Shown here piece by piece: positions 16,051-30,476 of a stretch of 64,000 nucleotides of DNA. The stretch is from NCBI GenBank assembly GCA_963663525.2, contig CAXXHC010000003.1, positions 1,178,001-1,242,000 on the forward strand, read 5' to 3'. The position numbers and the translations under genes are program-made. Positions within the stretch are counted from its first letter, which is position 1, and every line of letters begins with the position of its first letter. This stretch comes from G963663525 sp963663525. Lineage in GTDB: Bacteria > Myxococcota_A > SURF-8 > G963663525. The notes under the pieces are model-generated. The model did not search any database. It worked only from the letters and a program-made list of their open reading frames with translations, and had not been told where the DNA came from.

Positions 16051-16126
16051 GCGGGAATAGCTCAATTGGTAGAGCATCAGCCTTCCAAGCTGAGGGTCGC
16101 GGGTTCGAGCCCCGTTTCCCGCTCCA
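16051..16126 (+). tRNA. tRNA-Gly (TCC)
   Basis: Acceptor GCGGGAA/TTCCCGC, anticodon loop CTTCCAA with anticodon TCC, T-loop TTCGAGC, CCA encoded. Confidence 0.97.
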
Positions 16127-16128
16127 GG

Positions 16129-16204
<76 letters not shown>

Positions 16205-16312
16205 TTTGCCGTTCTGTAGTTCAGGTTTCGACGATTTTGCGGCAATTGCAGCCGTGTGAAAATTAACGAGTCCGTATTTTTTGGAGTCTTGTTCAGGTAA
16301 TGGGAGGAACCC

Positions 16313-17503
<1,191 letters not shown>

Positions 17504-17560
17504 TTTCTCGGAAAGCCTCATAGATCTACGGGGTCGAAGAGAGAATCGAAGCAAATCGGC

Positions 17561-17596
17561 GACGGCAGGGCCATAAAAAGCCTTGCCGTCGTTTTC
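17561..17596 (+). terminator. Rho-independent terminator or attenuator after tuf
   Basis: GACGGCAGGGC / GCCTTGCCGTC (one G-T pair) with an 8-base loop, followed by GTTTTC. The T-run is short, so readthrough into rpmG-secE-nusG is plausible. Confidence 0.6.
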
Positions 17597-17620
17597 GCCT
17601 TAAAAATTCAGGAGGTTACG

Positions 17621-17779
17621 ATGGCTGCCGCGGGTAGAAGCAAAGTGATTCTGGAAAGCACAGCCAGCAAATACCGGTATCACACGACCAAAAACAAGAA
17701 GAAAACGCCCCAGAAGCTGCAGTTCAAAAAGTACGACCCGATCACGCGGAAGCACGAACTGTTCATCGAAAAGAAGTAA
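17621..17779 (+). CDS. rpmG: Ribosomal protein L33 (zinc-free type)
   Basis: This 52-residue L33 of the large subunit is recognised by YHTTKNKKKTPQKL and LQFKKYDP. It lacks all four zinc-binding cysteines found in C+ paralogues (KYDPITRKHELF where C-x-x-C would be), so it is the C- form, whereas S4, S14 and L36 in this window keep theirs. The start is ATG with GGAGG 6 bases upstream. Its place between tuf and tRNA-Trp/secE is the usual one. Confidence 0.9.
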   Translation: MAAAGRSKVILESTASKYRYHTTKNKKKTPQKLQFKKYDPITRKHELFIEKK

Positions 17780-17822
17780 CGCAGCGACTTCGGTCGTTTT
17801 TCACCGCCGCCGAACACGGTAC

Positions 17823-17899
17823 AGGGGTGTAGCTCAATTAGGCAGAGCGACGGACTCCAAATCCGTAGGCTGGGGGTTCGATTCCCTCCACCCCTGCCA
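17823..17899 (+). tRNA. tRNA-Trp (CCA)
   Basis: Acceptor AGGGGTG/CACCCCT, anticodon loop CTCCAAA with anticodon CCA, T-loop TTCGATT, CCA encoded. It lies just upstream of secE, as in many proteobacteria. Confidence 0.97.
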
Positions 17900-17916
17900 G
17901 TTTTCAAGGAGCGATC

Positions 17917-18291
17917 ATGAGCAACCAGAAAATCATTCTTGCCAGCTTTTTTAGCGCGGCGCTGCTTGCCGGATACCTCGCCATGCAGATCGTCGATAGC
18001 GTGCTGGCCATGTTCGAGGTAGGTAACCCGCTAGCCGGAACCGGCCTGGAGATTCCCTGGTTGGTCGGACTGCTGGTCGGTGGCATAGCGTTTTACGTTT
18101 TCTACAACCGTGAGGATATCAATTCCTGGGCGAACATCGTCGTCAAGGAAGTGCGGAAGATCACTTGGCCGACCTACAAGGAAGCCAAGGCGGCGACCCT
18201 TGTTGTGATCGTGTTGACGGGGATCGTCGCGGTGATTCTTGGGATTTTCGACTGGGTGTTTGCCTCCCTGACGGGGATCATTTACTCGTAG
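17917..18291 (+). CDS. secE: Preprotein translocase subunit SecE
   Basis: This 124-residue essential partner of SecY in the inner-membrane Sec channel has three membrane segments (residues about 5-28, 47-65 and 93-116), like the long E. coli form and unlike the single-span form. The conserved amphipathic stretch VVKEVRKITWPTYKEA precedes the last span. The gene lies between tRNA-Trp and nusG, the classical position. SecY is encoded at 44480. Confidence 0.95.
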   Translation: MSNQKIILASFFSAALLAGYLAMQIVDSVLAMFEVGNPLAGTGLEIPWLVGLLVGGIAFYVFYNREDINSWANIVVKEVRKITWPTYKEAKAATLVVIVLTGIVAVILGIFDWVFASLTGIIYS

Positions 18292-18315
18292 CCAAGGGCA
18301 GATCGGGGACTGGCG

Positions 18316-19002
18316 ATGACGGGCGACAAACTGGACAGAGACAACGAAACCATGGAAACGCAAAAAGAGGACGAAAAAACGTCCCCTGCCGTTCCTATGG
18401 AAGCCACCGATGAGGTGAAGGCGGGAGAAGAAGCCGGTTTCGTCGAAGCTCCAGGGGCTGCCGAAGAGGAAGTCCCGAAAAAGTGGTACGTCGTCCATAC
18501 TTATTCCGGATTCGAAAACAAGGCCCGTCTTTCCCTGCTCGAAAACATCAAGCGTATGGGGCTGGAAAAATATTTCGGCGAAATCCTGGTTCCCACCGAA
18601 CAGGTGGTCGAGTCGGTCAACAAGAAAAAACGCACATCGAGCAGGAAGTTTTTTCCCAGCTACATGCTGGTTGAAATGAATTTGAATAAGTTTTCGTGGC
18701 ACTGCGTGAAGGACACCCCGAAGATTACTGGATTCGTCGGCAATTCGACGCAACCCCCCGCAGTTCCCGAACGGGAGATTATGGCGATCAAGAGCCAGGT
18801 CACCGAAGGCTATCAGAAACCGAAACCCAAAATTTCGTTTTCAGAGGGAGAAACGGTTCGTGTCGTGGACGGTCCCTTCGCCAATTTCTCCGGTATCGTG
18901 GAGGAAGTGAAGCCCGACAAGGGGCGCGTCGTCGTTTCCGTTTCCGTATTTCAACGTGCCACTCCGATCGAACTGGAATTCACCCAGGTCGAAAAAGAAT
19001 AG
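18316..19002 (+). CDS. nusG: Transcription elongation factor NusG with acidic N-terminal extension
   Basis: This 228-residue factor couples RNA polymerase to Rho and to ribosomes. The normal protein begins at residue 55 with KKWYVVHTYSG (NGN domain, RKFFPSYMLVEM), and the KOW domain follows (VRVVDGPFANFSGIV). Residues 1-54 are an added, Glu/Asp-rich low-complexity extension, so the chain is about 50 residues longer than the usual 175-180. The ATG at 18316 has GGGG-ACT upstream; ATG 18352 is an alternative that would still leave most of the extension. Confidence 0.95.
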   Translation: MTGDKLDRDNETMETQKEDEKTSPAVPMEATDEVKAGEEAGFVEAPGAAEEEVPKKWYVVHTYSGFENKARLSLLENIKRMGLEKYFGEILVPTEQVVESVNKKKRTSSRKFFPSYMLVEMNLNKFSWHCVKDTPKITGFVGNSTQPPAVPEREIMAIKSQVTEGYQKPKPKISFSEGETVRVVDGPFANFSGIVEEVKPDKGRVVVSVSVFQRATPIELEFTQVEKE

Positions 19003-19050
19003 CGAGACATCGAGCGCCGCGCCATTGGCCGTGCGCAGTTGGAGGTTGTG

Positions 19051-19476
19051 ATGGGCAAAAAAGTTGTCGGACAGGTGAAATTGCAGATCGAGGCGGGCAA
19101 GGCCACTCCTTCTCCCCCGATTGGACCCGCGCTCGGACAGCACGGCGTCAATATCATGGATTTCTGCAAGCAGTACAACGCCAGGACACAGAAGCAGGCG
19201 GGAATGGTGATTCCCGTGCTGATTACCGTCTATTCGGACCGGTCCTTCAGTTTCGTCACCAAAACGCCTCCGGCGTCCGTACTGATTCTGAAAGCGATCA
19301 ACAAGCCGAAAGGTTCCGGCGAGCCGAACAAGCGGAAAGTCGGAAAGATCACCCGCGAGCAACTGCTTGAAATCGCTCAGATTAAGAAGACCGACCTCAA
19401 CGCCAACGACGACGAAGCGGCGATCAAGATCATTGCCGGAACCGCTCGTTCGATGGGCGTCACGGTTGTTGGATAG
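19051..19476 (+). CDS. rplK: Ribosomal protein L11
   Basis: This 141-residue protein of the GTPase-associated centre binds 23S rRNA near helices 43/44. It shows GQVKLQIEAGKATPSPPIGP and LGQHGVNIMDF in the N-domain and the RNA-binding C-domain ending in GTARSMGVTV. The ATG at 19051 follows GGAGG by 5 bases; upstream TTG (19039) and GTG (19048) codons overlap that ribosome site and are rejected. It is the first gene of the rplKAJL set. Confidence 0.97.
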   Translation: MGKKVVGQVKLQIEAGKATPSPPIGPALGQHGVNIMDFCKQYNARTQKQAGMVIPVLITVYSDRSFSFVTKTPPASVLILKAINKPKGSGEPNKRKVGKITREQLLEIAQIKKTDLNANDDEAAIKIIAGTARSMGVTVVG

Positions 19477-19555
19477 GACGGTTTTTACCGTCGTAACGTT
19501 TCTTTTACCGGCTGCGGGAGGTCTGCCGACCGTTTGAACCGCAAGGAGTACAACC

Positions 19556-20260
19556 ATGGCCAAACGTGGAAAAAGGTACGAAAAATTAAGGGAAAGCGTC
19601 GATTCGACGGTCAAGTACGCCCTTACCGAGGCTCTGACCAAAGTGAAGAGCATGAGTTCGGCGAAGTTCGATGAATCCCTGGACACGGCGATTCGGTTGA
19701 ACGTCAACCCGAAATATGCGGACCAGATGATCCGAAGCGCGGTAGTGCTTCCCCACGGAACGGGTAAAACCGTGCGTGTTCTGGTGTTCGCGAAGGGCGA
19801 AAAGGAAACCGAGGCGAAAGAGGCGGGAGCGGATTTCGTCGGCGGCGAAGATCTGGTGGAGAAGATCAAAGGTGGTTGGCTGGACTTCGACAAAGTGATC
19901 GCCACTCCGGACATGATGGCCCAGGTCGGTAAAATCGGTAAGATTCTCGGACCTCGTGGCTTGATGCCGAACCCGAAGGTGGGCTCGGTGACCTTCGATA
20001 TCGGAAAAACGGTGGGCGAGATGAAGGCCGGTCGCGTGGAATTCCGCGTGGACAAAGCCGGTATCATTCATTCCTCCATCGGACGTCTGAGTTTTTCCGA
20101 AGATAAACTCAAGGAAAACTTTTTGGAACTGGTCAACATGCTGATCAAACTGCGTCCCGCGTCCGTAAAGGGCACATACCTGCTGGGAATCGCTCTGTCT
20201 CCCACGATGGGGCCGTCCGTACGGGTGGATGTGGCCAGCGTGCAGGAAGATTTACAGTAA
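19556..20260 (+). CDS. rplA: Ribosomal protein L1
   Basis: This 234-residue protein of the L1 stalk often represses its own operon by binding the rplK leader. It shows VLPHGTGKTVRVLVFAKG, ILGPRGLMPNPKVGSVT and VEFRVDKAGIIH, at family length. It follows rplK by 79 bases, with AAGGAG before the ATG. Confidence 0.97.
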   Translation: MAKRGKRYEKLRESVDSTVKYALTEALTKVKSMSSAKFDESLDTAIRLNVNPKYADQMIRSAVVLPHGTGKTVRVLVFAKGEKETEAKEAGADFVGGEDLVEKIKGGWLDFDKVIATPDMMAQVGKIGKILGPRGLMPNPKVGSVTFDIGKTVGEMKAGRVEFRVDKAGIIHSSIGRLSFSEDKLKENFLELVNMLIKLRPASVKGTYLLGIALSPTMGPSVRVDVASVQEDLQ

Positions 20261-20274
20261 GTGCCTGATTTCAG

Positions 20275-20440
20275 GCATGAAAGCTTCAAGGTCGATCGGA
20301 GTGTTTGGCTCCGTTGCTTTGTCAAAGACCACGGGTGAGCCGTAGCGGTTCTTAATGTTTCCCGTGCAGACGAGGGCAGGCCCCATGGCTCCCTCTCCTT
20401 TGGCCGGGTTGTTGTAGCAGGCAATCCGTAAAATTTTCAG
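20275..20440 (+). promoter_or_regulatory. L10 leader (autoregulatory mRNA structure)
   Basis: The rplA-rplJ gap carries the hallmark core of the L10 leader family: AAAGACC, the CACGGG (20330-20335) / CCCGTG (20361-20366) stem around GTAGCGGTTCTTAATGTTT, then GCAGACG. In other bacteria L10(L12)4 binds this RNA to repress rplJ-rplL translation. A downstream AGGAAAGGGGG supplies the rplJ ribosome site. Confidence 0.75.
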
Positions 20441-20456
20441 GAAAGGGGGAAACGCG

Positions 20457-21017
20457 ATGCGTACGAAACAACAAAAAGCCGAACAATTGGAGGCTCTTAA
20501 CCAGTTGTTCGAAGAGGCGACGACGGTTATCCTGACGCGCTATACGGGAATTTCCGCACCGAAATTGACCGAATTGCGCAAACGGTTCACCGAAGCGGGC
20601 GCCAAGTACCAAGTGGTCAAAAACACTTTGGCTCGTCGTGCTTTGCAAGGCACCAAAATGGAGTTTTTGACCGAGTATTTCAAAGGCCCCGTGGCTATGG
20701 CCGTGGGCTTCGACGACCCGTCCGCACCCGCCAAAGTGCTGACCAAGGCCGTCAAGGATGCCGATTACAAGTTGTTGGAAACGGTGATCGGTGCGTTGGA
20801 AAGTTCGAAGATCGAGCCTGAAGGCTTGGAGGACCTGGCGAAGATGCCGGGGAAACTCGAACTGCGAGCCCAGTTGTTGGGTTTGATGAACGCGGTGCCT
20901 TCCAAGTTCGTACGGACGTTGAACGAAGTGCCGGAGGGATTCGCCCGGCTGCTCGGGAACGTCAACGGTGGATTCGTTCGCGTGCTCGCGGCCCGAAAGG
21001 CCCAGCTCGAAGAGTGA
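20457..21017 (+). CDS. rplJ: Ribosomal protein L10
   Basis: This 186-residue L10 is the base of the L7/L12 stalk. The N-terminal rRNA-binding part shows RYTGISAPKLTELRKRF and YQVVKNTLARRA, followed by FKGPVAMAVGFDDP and the C-terminal helix that binds L7/L12 dimers. Length is slightly above the 165-175 typical, because of the C-terminal helix. It is preceded by the L10 leader and followed by rplL. Confidence 0.97.
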   Translation: MRTKQQKAEQLEALNQLFEEATTVILTRYTGISAPKLTELRKRFTEAGAKYQVVKNTLARRALQGTKMEFLTEYFKGPVAMAVGFDDPSAPAKVLTKAVKDADYKLLETVIGALESSKIEPEGLEDLAKMPGKLELRAQLLGLMNAVPSKFVRTLNEVPEGFARLLGNVNGGFVRVLAARKAQLEE

Positions 21018-21095
21018 TCCGATTTCTCGAAACAAACGGTTTACGAAAACGCCGCGAGCGCGGCACACGAAAAAACGATACGAAAGGATAGTACA

Positions 21096-21491
21096 ATGGG
21101 TTTGAGCAAAGACGAAATCAAGGAAGCCCTGAGCCAGATGACGGTTCTCGAAATGTCCCAGCTTATCAAAGAGTTGGAAGACGAGTGGGGCGTTTCCGCC
21201 GCCGCTCCTGCGGGTGGCATGATGATGGCCGCCCCGGCTGCCGCCGGTGAAGCCGGTGAGGCCGCCCAGGAAGAAGAACAGACCGAGTTCGATGTGATCC
21301 TGGTGGACTTCGGCGCCGAAAAGATCAAGGTTATCAAGGAAGTGCGTGCGCTTACGAGCCTGGGTCTCAAGGAAGCCAAAGAGCTTGTTGAGGGTGTTCC
21401 GCAGCCCGTGCGTGAAGGCGTGTCGAAGGAAGAAGCGGAAGAGGCCAAGAAGAAGCTGGAAGCCGTCGGCGCCAAAGTCGAGGTCAAGTAA
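21096..21491 (+). CDS. rplL: Ribosomal protein L7/L12
   Basis: This 131-residue stalk protein recruits translational GTPases. It has an N-terminal dimerisation helix (LSQMTVLEMSQLIKELEDEW), an Ala/Gly/Met-rich flexible hinge (AAAPAGGMMMAAPAAAG) and a C-terminal domain with EKIKVIKEVRALTSLGLKEA. The hinge is followed by an extra Glu/Gln run (EEEQTEFD). Confidence 0.98.
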   Translation: MGLSKDEIKEALSQMTVLEMSQLIKELEDEWGVSAAAPAGGMMMAAPAAAGEAGEAAQEEEQTEFDVILVDFGAEKIKVIKEVRALTSLGLKEAKELVEGVPQPVREGVSKEEAEEAKKKLEAVGAKVEVK

Positions 21492-21874
21492 CCGGACGCT
21501 CTTCCTCCGAGAATTGCGTTTTGGATATCCGGGCGGGTGCGTTCCCGCCCGGACTTTCGTGCTTAATGATTTGAAAATTTGTGGTTTTCTAGTGATTTAT
21601 GATATTTGAGTCCTTGGCGATAAGCGGGTCTTGGTCAGAGAATGCATGGGTTCCGATCGGAAGCATAGGATCGAAGGTATTGCGAAAGCGCAACGGATCG
21701 CGAGGGAACCCCGGAAACGATGTCCGGGTAATCCGGGCAACAAGAGGAACCGCAGGAATCGAGCGTGGGAACCAACGGAAAGAACAGCGTATTATTGTAA
21801 ACGGATCGGGAACAATCCACGGGGGGTGCAGGGCTGCATCGATCGCGATTGAAACCCGGCGATGAGGAGGCGGA
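21492..21874 (+). other. rplL-rpoB intergenic leader with a GC-rich hairpin
   Basis: No gene. A perfect 10-bp hairpin TCCGGGCGGG/CCCGCCCGGA (21528-21553) lies 37 bases past rplL. The following CTTTCGTGCTT is a poor T-run, so it may be an attenuator or RNA-processing site between ribosomal and polymerase genes rather than a full terminator. The remaining 300 bases contain CCGG/TCCGGG short repeats (21710-21740) and end in a GAGGAGG ribosome site. Confidence 0.5.
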
Positions 21875-24800
21875 ATGTCCTTTATCGGCCAACGTAATTT
21901 CAGAGTGCGCAAAAATTACGCCACCATCAGGAAAATCATCGAGTTGCCGAAACTCATCGAAATTCAGAAGCACTCCTATGACGAGTTTCTGCAAAAGGAT
22001 GTGCTCTTGGAAAACCGCCGGGACATCGGTCTCCAGGCTGTTTTCAAAAGCGTCTTTCCTATCAAAGACTTCAACGAGACGTCTTCGTTGGAGTTCGTGT
22101 CCTACAACCTGAGCGAGCCGAAATACGACGTGGACGAATGTCGCCAGCGCGGCATGACGTTTTCGGCCCCGATGAAGGTCATGATCCGGCTCGTGGTCTG
22201 GGACAAAGACCCCGAACTTGGCACGATGAGCATCCGGGACGTCAAGGAGCAAGAGGTCTATTTCGGGGAAATGCCCCTGATGACCGAAAACGGCACGTTC
22301 ATCGTCAACGGTACCGAGCGCGTGGTGGTTTCCCAGCTTCACCGCTCCCCCGGCGCGTTTTTCGAGCACGACAAGGGTCGTACCCACTCTTCCGGCAAAC
22401 TGCTTTATAGCGCGAGGGTGATTCCCTACCGTGGCTCCTGGTTGGATTTCGAATTCGACGCCAAGGATATTCTATATGTTCGCATCGACCGCCGCCGCAA
22501 ACTTCCGGCGACGATTCTGCTGCGTGCTCTAGGCTTTTCCTCCGAGGAACTTCTCGCCAAGTTCTATAAATTGCAGACCATTTCGGTGGAAAGCGGTCGG
22601 GTCGTTCGAACGCTGGATCTCGATCTGCTCGCGGGAAGCCGGGCCACCAAGGAAATCCGCAATCCCGAAACCAAAGAAGCGATTGTCCGCAAGGGTAAAA
22701 AGATCACCCGCGTGGCTATCCGCAAAATGAAAAAAGCGGAAATGACCGGCGTGACGATCAACTGGGAAGATGTGGTCGGCATGTACGCCGCCGAAGATGT
22801 CGTGGACGACAAAACCGGCGAAGTGGTGGTGGAAGTCAACGAAGAAATCACCGAAGAAAAGGTGGAGGAACTTCGCAGCCGCAAGGTCGCCCAGTTTAAG
22901 ACTTTGTTTATCGACATGATGAACTACGGGCCATACCTGCGCAACACGCTGGCCGTCGATAAGGTGAACAACACCGAGGAAGCGGTGATGGAAATCTACC
23001 GGCGTCTGCGTCCCGGGGATCCGCCCACCGCCGATTCCGCCAATCGCCTGTTCCAGAACCTGTTTTTCAATCCCGAACGTTACGATCTCAGCCGGGTGGG
23101 ACGCCTGAAGCTGAACCATAAGTTCGATATCGACGAACCCCTGGACAACGGCGTGTTGACCACGCATGACATTCTTTCCATCGTCAAGCACCTGATCGAT
23201 CTGAGGGATGGGCGTGGAGCCGTGGACGACATCGACCACCTTGGCAACCGCCGGGTGCGCGCGGTCGGCGAACTGTTGGAAAATCAGTTCCGTATAGGGC
23301 TTGTGCGCATGGAACGCGCCATCAAGGAGCGCATGACCCTTCAGGAAATCGAAACCCTGATGCCGCACGACCTCGTGAATTCGAAGCCGGTCAGCGCCGT
23401 CATCAAGGAATTCTTCGGGTCTTCTCAGCTTTCCCAGTTCATGGACCAGACCAACCCGCTTTCGGAAGTGACCCACAAGCGGCGTCTTTCGGCCCTCGGG
23501 CCGGGCGGTCTGACCCGTGAACGCGCCGGATTCGAAGTCCGCGACGTGCATACGACCCACTACGGACGGATCTGTCCCATCGAGACGCCGGAAGGTCCGA
23601 ACATCGGCCTGATCGCCTCTTTGTCGTCCTACGCACGTGTCAACGAGTTCGGTTTCATCGAGACGCCGTACCGGGAGGTCAAGGACGGAAAAGCCTCTCC
23701 GAACGTGCACTATCTTTCCGCTTTGGAAGAACGCAACCAGGCCATCGCGCAGGCCAACGCCCTGCTCGACGACAAGGGAAAATTCGTCAACGAGTGGATC
23801 AGTTGCCGCGAAGAAAACGAATTCGTGCTCAAAAAGGGCGAAGACATCACCCTGATGGACGTGTCGCCCAACCAGCTCGTATCCGTGGCGGCCTCTCTGA
23901 TTCCGTTTTTGGAGAACGACGACGCCAACCGCGCCTTGATGGGATCGAACATGCAGCGGCAGGCGGTTCCTTTGCTGACGGCCAAATCTCCCCTCGTGGG
24001 TACCGGCATGGAAGCTACCGTGGCGCGGGATTCCGGTGTGACGGCGGTGGCCAAACGTGACGGCATCGTGGACAGCGTGGACGCCAGCCGTATCGTCGTG
24101 CGCATCGAGCCCGACAAGAAAAACCTCGACGAAGTGACCCACGTCGATATCTACAACTTAGTCAAGTACCAGCGAAGCAACCAGAATACCTGCATCAACC
24201 AGGTTCCGATCGTCCAGAAGGGCGATAAGGTGAAGGTGGGTGACGTGCTTGCCGACGGACCGGCCACCGAATCCGGCGAACTGGCCTTGGGTCAGAACGT
24301 CGTGGCGGCCTTTATGCCCTGGGGCGGGTACAACTTCGAGGACTCCATCTTGGTTTCCGAGCGGATGGTGATCGACGACGTATTCACCTCCATTCACATC
24401 GAGGAATTCGAGACGGTTTCCCGCGACACCAAGCTCGGCAAAGAGGAAATCACCCGCGATATTCCCAACGTTGGTGAGGAAGCGCTCAAAGATCTCGACG
24501 AATCCGGTATCGTGCGGATCGGCGCCGAGGTCAAGTCGGGTGACATCCTCGTCGGAAAAATCACTCCGAAGGGCGAAACGCAGCTTTCCCCGGAAGAAAA
24601 ACTTCTGCGCGCGATCTTCGGCGAAAAAGCGGGCGACGTGCGGGACACCTCATTGCGGGTTCCGCCGGGAGTTTCCGGTGTAGTCATCGACGCGCGGGTC
24701 TTTTCCCGCAAAGGTGCCGACAAGGATTCCCGTTCGGACATCATCGAAGAGAACGAAACCAACCGCCTGCTCAAGGATCAGAACGACCAGATCCGCATCA

Positions 24801-25999
24801 TTCAGCAATCGACCTACATGACGATTTGCAAGCTGCTCACCGGAAAGATTCCGAAGTCGAACCTCATCGACGACAAGGGCAAGGTTTTCCTGCAGAAGGG
24901 ACAGCAAATCACCGCCAAGGATCTCGAAGGCGTACCCCGACGTTTGCTGAACAAAGTCAAACTGCAGAACGAGCCGGAACTGGAAGAAAAAATCGACCGC
25001 ATCCTCGGCAACATGAACGAGGAGGTCAAGAAGATCAAAGGTCATTTCGAGGCGAAGATCGAGCGGCTGAAAAAGGGCGACGAACTGGCCCCCGGCGTCA
25101 TCAAGATGGTGAAAGTCTACATCGCGATGAAGCGCAAGATCCAGGTCGGCGACAAAATGGCCGGACGCCACGGAAACAAGGGCGTCATTTCCCGGATTCT
25201 TCCTCTCGAAGACATGCCGTTCATGCCGGATGGCCGACCGGTGGACATTGTGCTGAATCCCCTGGGCGTTCCCTCTCGTATGAATGTCGGGCAGATTCTC
25301 GAAATTCACCTCGGCATGGGGGCTCGCGGTATGGGGCGGATGCTCCAGAAGTACATCGACGAGAACCTCGGCGTGGATAAAATCCGTAAGGATCTCAAAG
25401 AGTTCTACGATACACCGGAATTTTCGGCGGACATCGATGCCGCCTCAGACAATGTGGTTGTCGATTTCGCCCGTACGTTGGCGGAAGGCACGCATCTGGG
25501 AACGCCGGTCTTCGACGGCGCACCCGAAACCGCTGTCGCCGACCTGTTGACGGACACCGGCCACGAGGCCAACGGACAGACGATCCTGTTCGACGGGCGC
25601 ACGGGCGATCCGTTCTACCAGGACGTGACGGTGGGTGTGATGTACATCCTGAAACTCCACCACTTGGTGGATGACAAGATCCACGCCCGGTCCATCGGTC
25701 CGTACTCGCTCGTGACTCAGCAACCCCTCGGCGGCAAGGCACAATTCGGCGGCCAACGCTTGGGTGAAATGGAAGTCTGGGCCATGGAGGCGTATGGTGC
25801 GGCGCACACCTTGCAGGAATTCCTGACGGTGAAGTCGGACGACGTGGCAGGACGCACGCGCATGTACGAGTCGATTGTCAAAGGTGCGTACGATATCGAT
25901 TCGGGACTGCCGGAATCTTTCAACGTGCTGGTGAAGGAACTCGAAAGCCTGGGGCTTTCCGTAGAGCTGCTCGATGAAGCTCCCGTTCCCAGCACCTGA
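21875..25999 (+). CDS. rpoB: RNA polymerase beta subunit
   Basis: This 1374-residue beta subunit covers the family from the N-terminal protrusion to the C-terminal clamp anchor (MEVWAMEAYGAAHTLQE). The rifampicin pocket begins at residue about 513 (GSSQLSQFMDQTNPLSE, HKRRLSALGPGG) and keeps the Ser, Asp, His and Ser residues whose mutation usually gives resistance, so the enzyme is predicted sensitive. In VRDVHTTHYGR a Thr replaces the Pro found in E. coli. Catalytic-region motifs GDKMAGRHGNKGV and MPFMPDGRPVDI are intact. ATG start with GAGGAGG. Confidence 0.99.
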   Translation: MSFIGQRNFRVRKNYATIRKIIELPKLIEIQKHSYDEFLQKDVLLENRRDIGLQAVFKSVFPIKDFNETSSLEFVSYNLSEPKYDVDECRQRGMTFSAPMKVMIRLVVWDKDPELGTMSIRDVKEQEVYFGEMPLMTENGTFIVNGTERVVVSQLHRSPGAFFEHDKGRTHSSGKLLYSARVIPYRGSWLDFEFDAKDILYVRIDRRRKLPATILLRALGFSSEELLAKFYKLQTISVESGRVVRTLDLDLLAGSRATKEIRNPETKEAIVRKGKKITRVAIRKMKKAEMTGVTINWEDVVGMYAAEDVVDDKTGEVVVEVNEEITEEKVEELRSRKVAQFKTLFIDMMNYGPYLRNTLAVDKVNNTEEAVMEIYRRLRPGDPPTADSANRLFQNLFFNPERYDLSRVGRLKLNHKFDIDEPLDNGVLTTHDILSIVKHLIDLRDGRGAVDDIDHLGNRRVRAVGELLENQFRIGLVRMERAIKERMTLQEIETLMPHDLVNSKPVSAVIKEFFGSSQLSQFMDQTNPLSEVTHKRRLSALGPGGLTRERAGFEVRDVHTTHYGRICPIETPEGPNIGLIASLSSYARVNEFGFIETPYREVKDGKASPNVHYLSALEERNQAIAQANALLDDKGKFVNEWISCREENEFVLKKGEDITLMDVSPNQLVSVAASLIPFLENDDANRALMGSNMQRQAVPLLTAKSPLVGTGMEATVARDSGVTAVAKRDGIVDSVDASRIVVRIEPDKKNLDEVTHVDIYNLVKYQRSNQNTCINQVPIVQKGDKVKVGDVLADGPATESGELALGQNVVAAFMPWGGYNFEDSILVSERMVIDDVFTSIHIEEFETVSRDTKLGKEEITRDIPNVGEEALKDLDESGIVRIGAEVKSGDILVGKITPKGETQLSPEEKLLRAIFGEKAGDVRDTSLRVPPGVSGVVIDARVFSRKGADKDSRSDIIEENETNRLLKDQNDQIRIIQQSTYMTICKLLTGKIPKSNLIDDKGKVFLQKGQQITAKDLEGVPRRLLNKVKLQNEPELEEKIDRILGNMNEEVKKIKGHFEAKIERLKKGDELAPGVIKMVKVYIAMKRKIQVGDKMAGRHGNKGVISRILPLEDMPFMPDGRPVDIVLNPLGVPSRMNVGQILEIHLGMGARGMGRMLQKYIDENLGVDKIRKDLKEFYDTPEFSADIDAASDNVVVDFARTLAEGTHLGTPVFDGAPETAVADLLTDTGHEANGQTILFDGRTGDPFYQDVTVGVMYILKLHHLVDDKIHARSIGPYSLVTQQPLGGKAQFGGQRLGEMEVWAMEAYGAAHTLQEFLTVKSDDVAGRTRMYESIVKGAYDIDSGLPESFNVLVKELESLGLSVELLDEAPVPST

Positions 26000-26065
26000 G
26001 CCATCCGCACCTCGTCATTTTGTGCGTGAATTGTTACATTCTTCTGTATTATCAAGGAGTTGGTC

Positions 26066-30235
<4,170 letters not shown>

Positions 30236-30326
30236 AACGACGCAGCCTCATACATAGAGCGCGGTGGTATTCTTTACGATAACGGCGCGCTTTGGGTGCC
30301 CAAACTGCTCTGCGTAGTTGGGGTAA

Positions 30327-30390
30327 GTGGGAGCCTGGATTCGAACCTGCATTCTTCACGGGATGCACGGCCTTATTCCTTGTCTCCCCC
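30327..30390 (-). other. tRNA-like remnant in the rpoC-rpsL gap
   Basis: On the minus strand, GGGGGAG and CTCCCAC could pair at 6 of 7 positions, a perfect TGCAT/ATGCA stem encloses a 10-base loop, and GGTTCGAATCC forms a T-loop-like arm. The D-arm is missing and the anticodon loop is oversized, so this is at most a decayed tRNA or chance. The rest of 30236-30476 holds no gene. Confidence 0.2.
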
Positions 30391-30476
30391 ATTGATATCG
30401 AGTACATGCTTTCGAAAAGCTCGTTTTTCGGAAGCGGTTGTGTTGACGGTACTTACCGCGAACAAAGGTTGAGGCG

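Noticed and set aside
23520..23640. Rifampicin-resistance-type change in RpoB
   Set aside because: The classic resistance positions are wild type. The Thr in VHTTHYGR differs from E. coli but lies at a position that varies between phyla.
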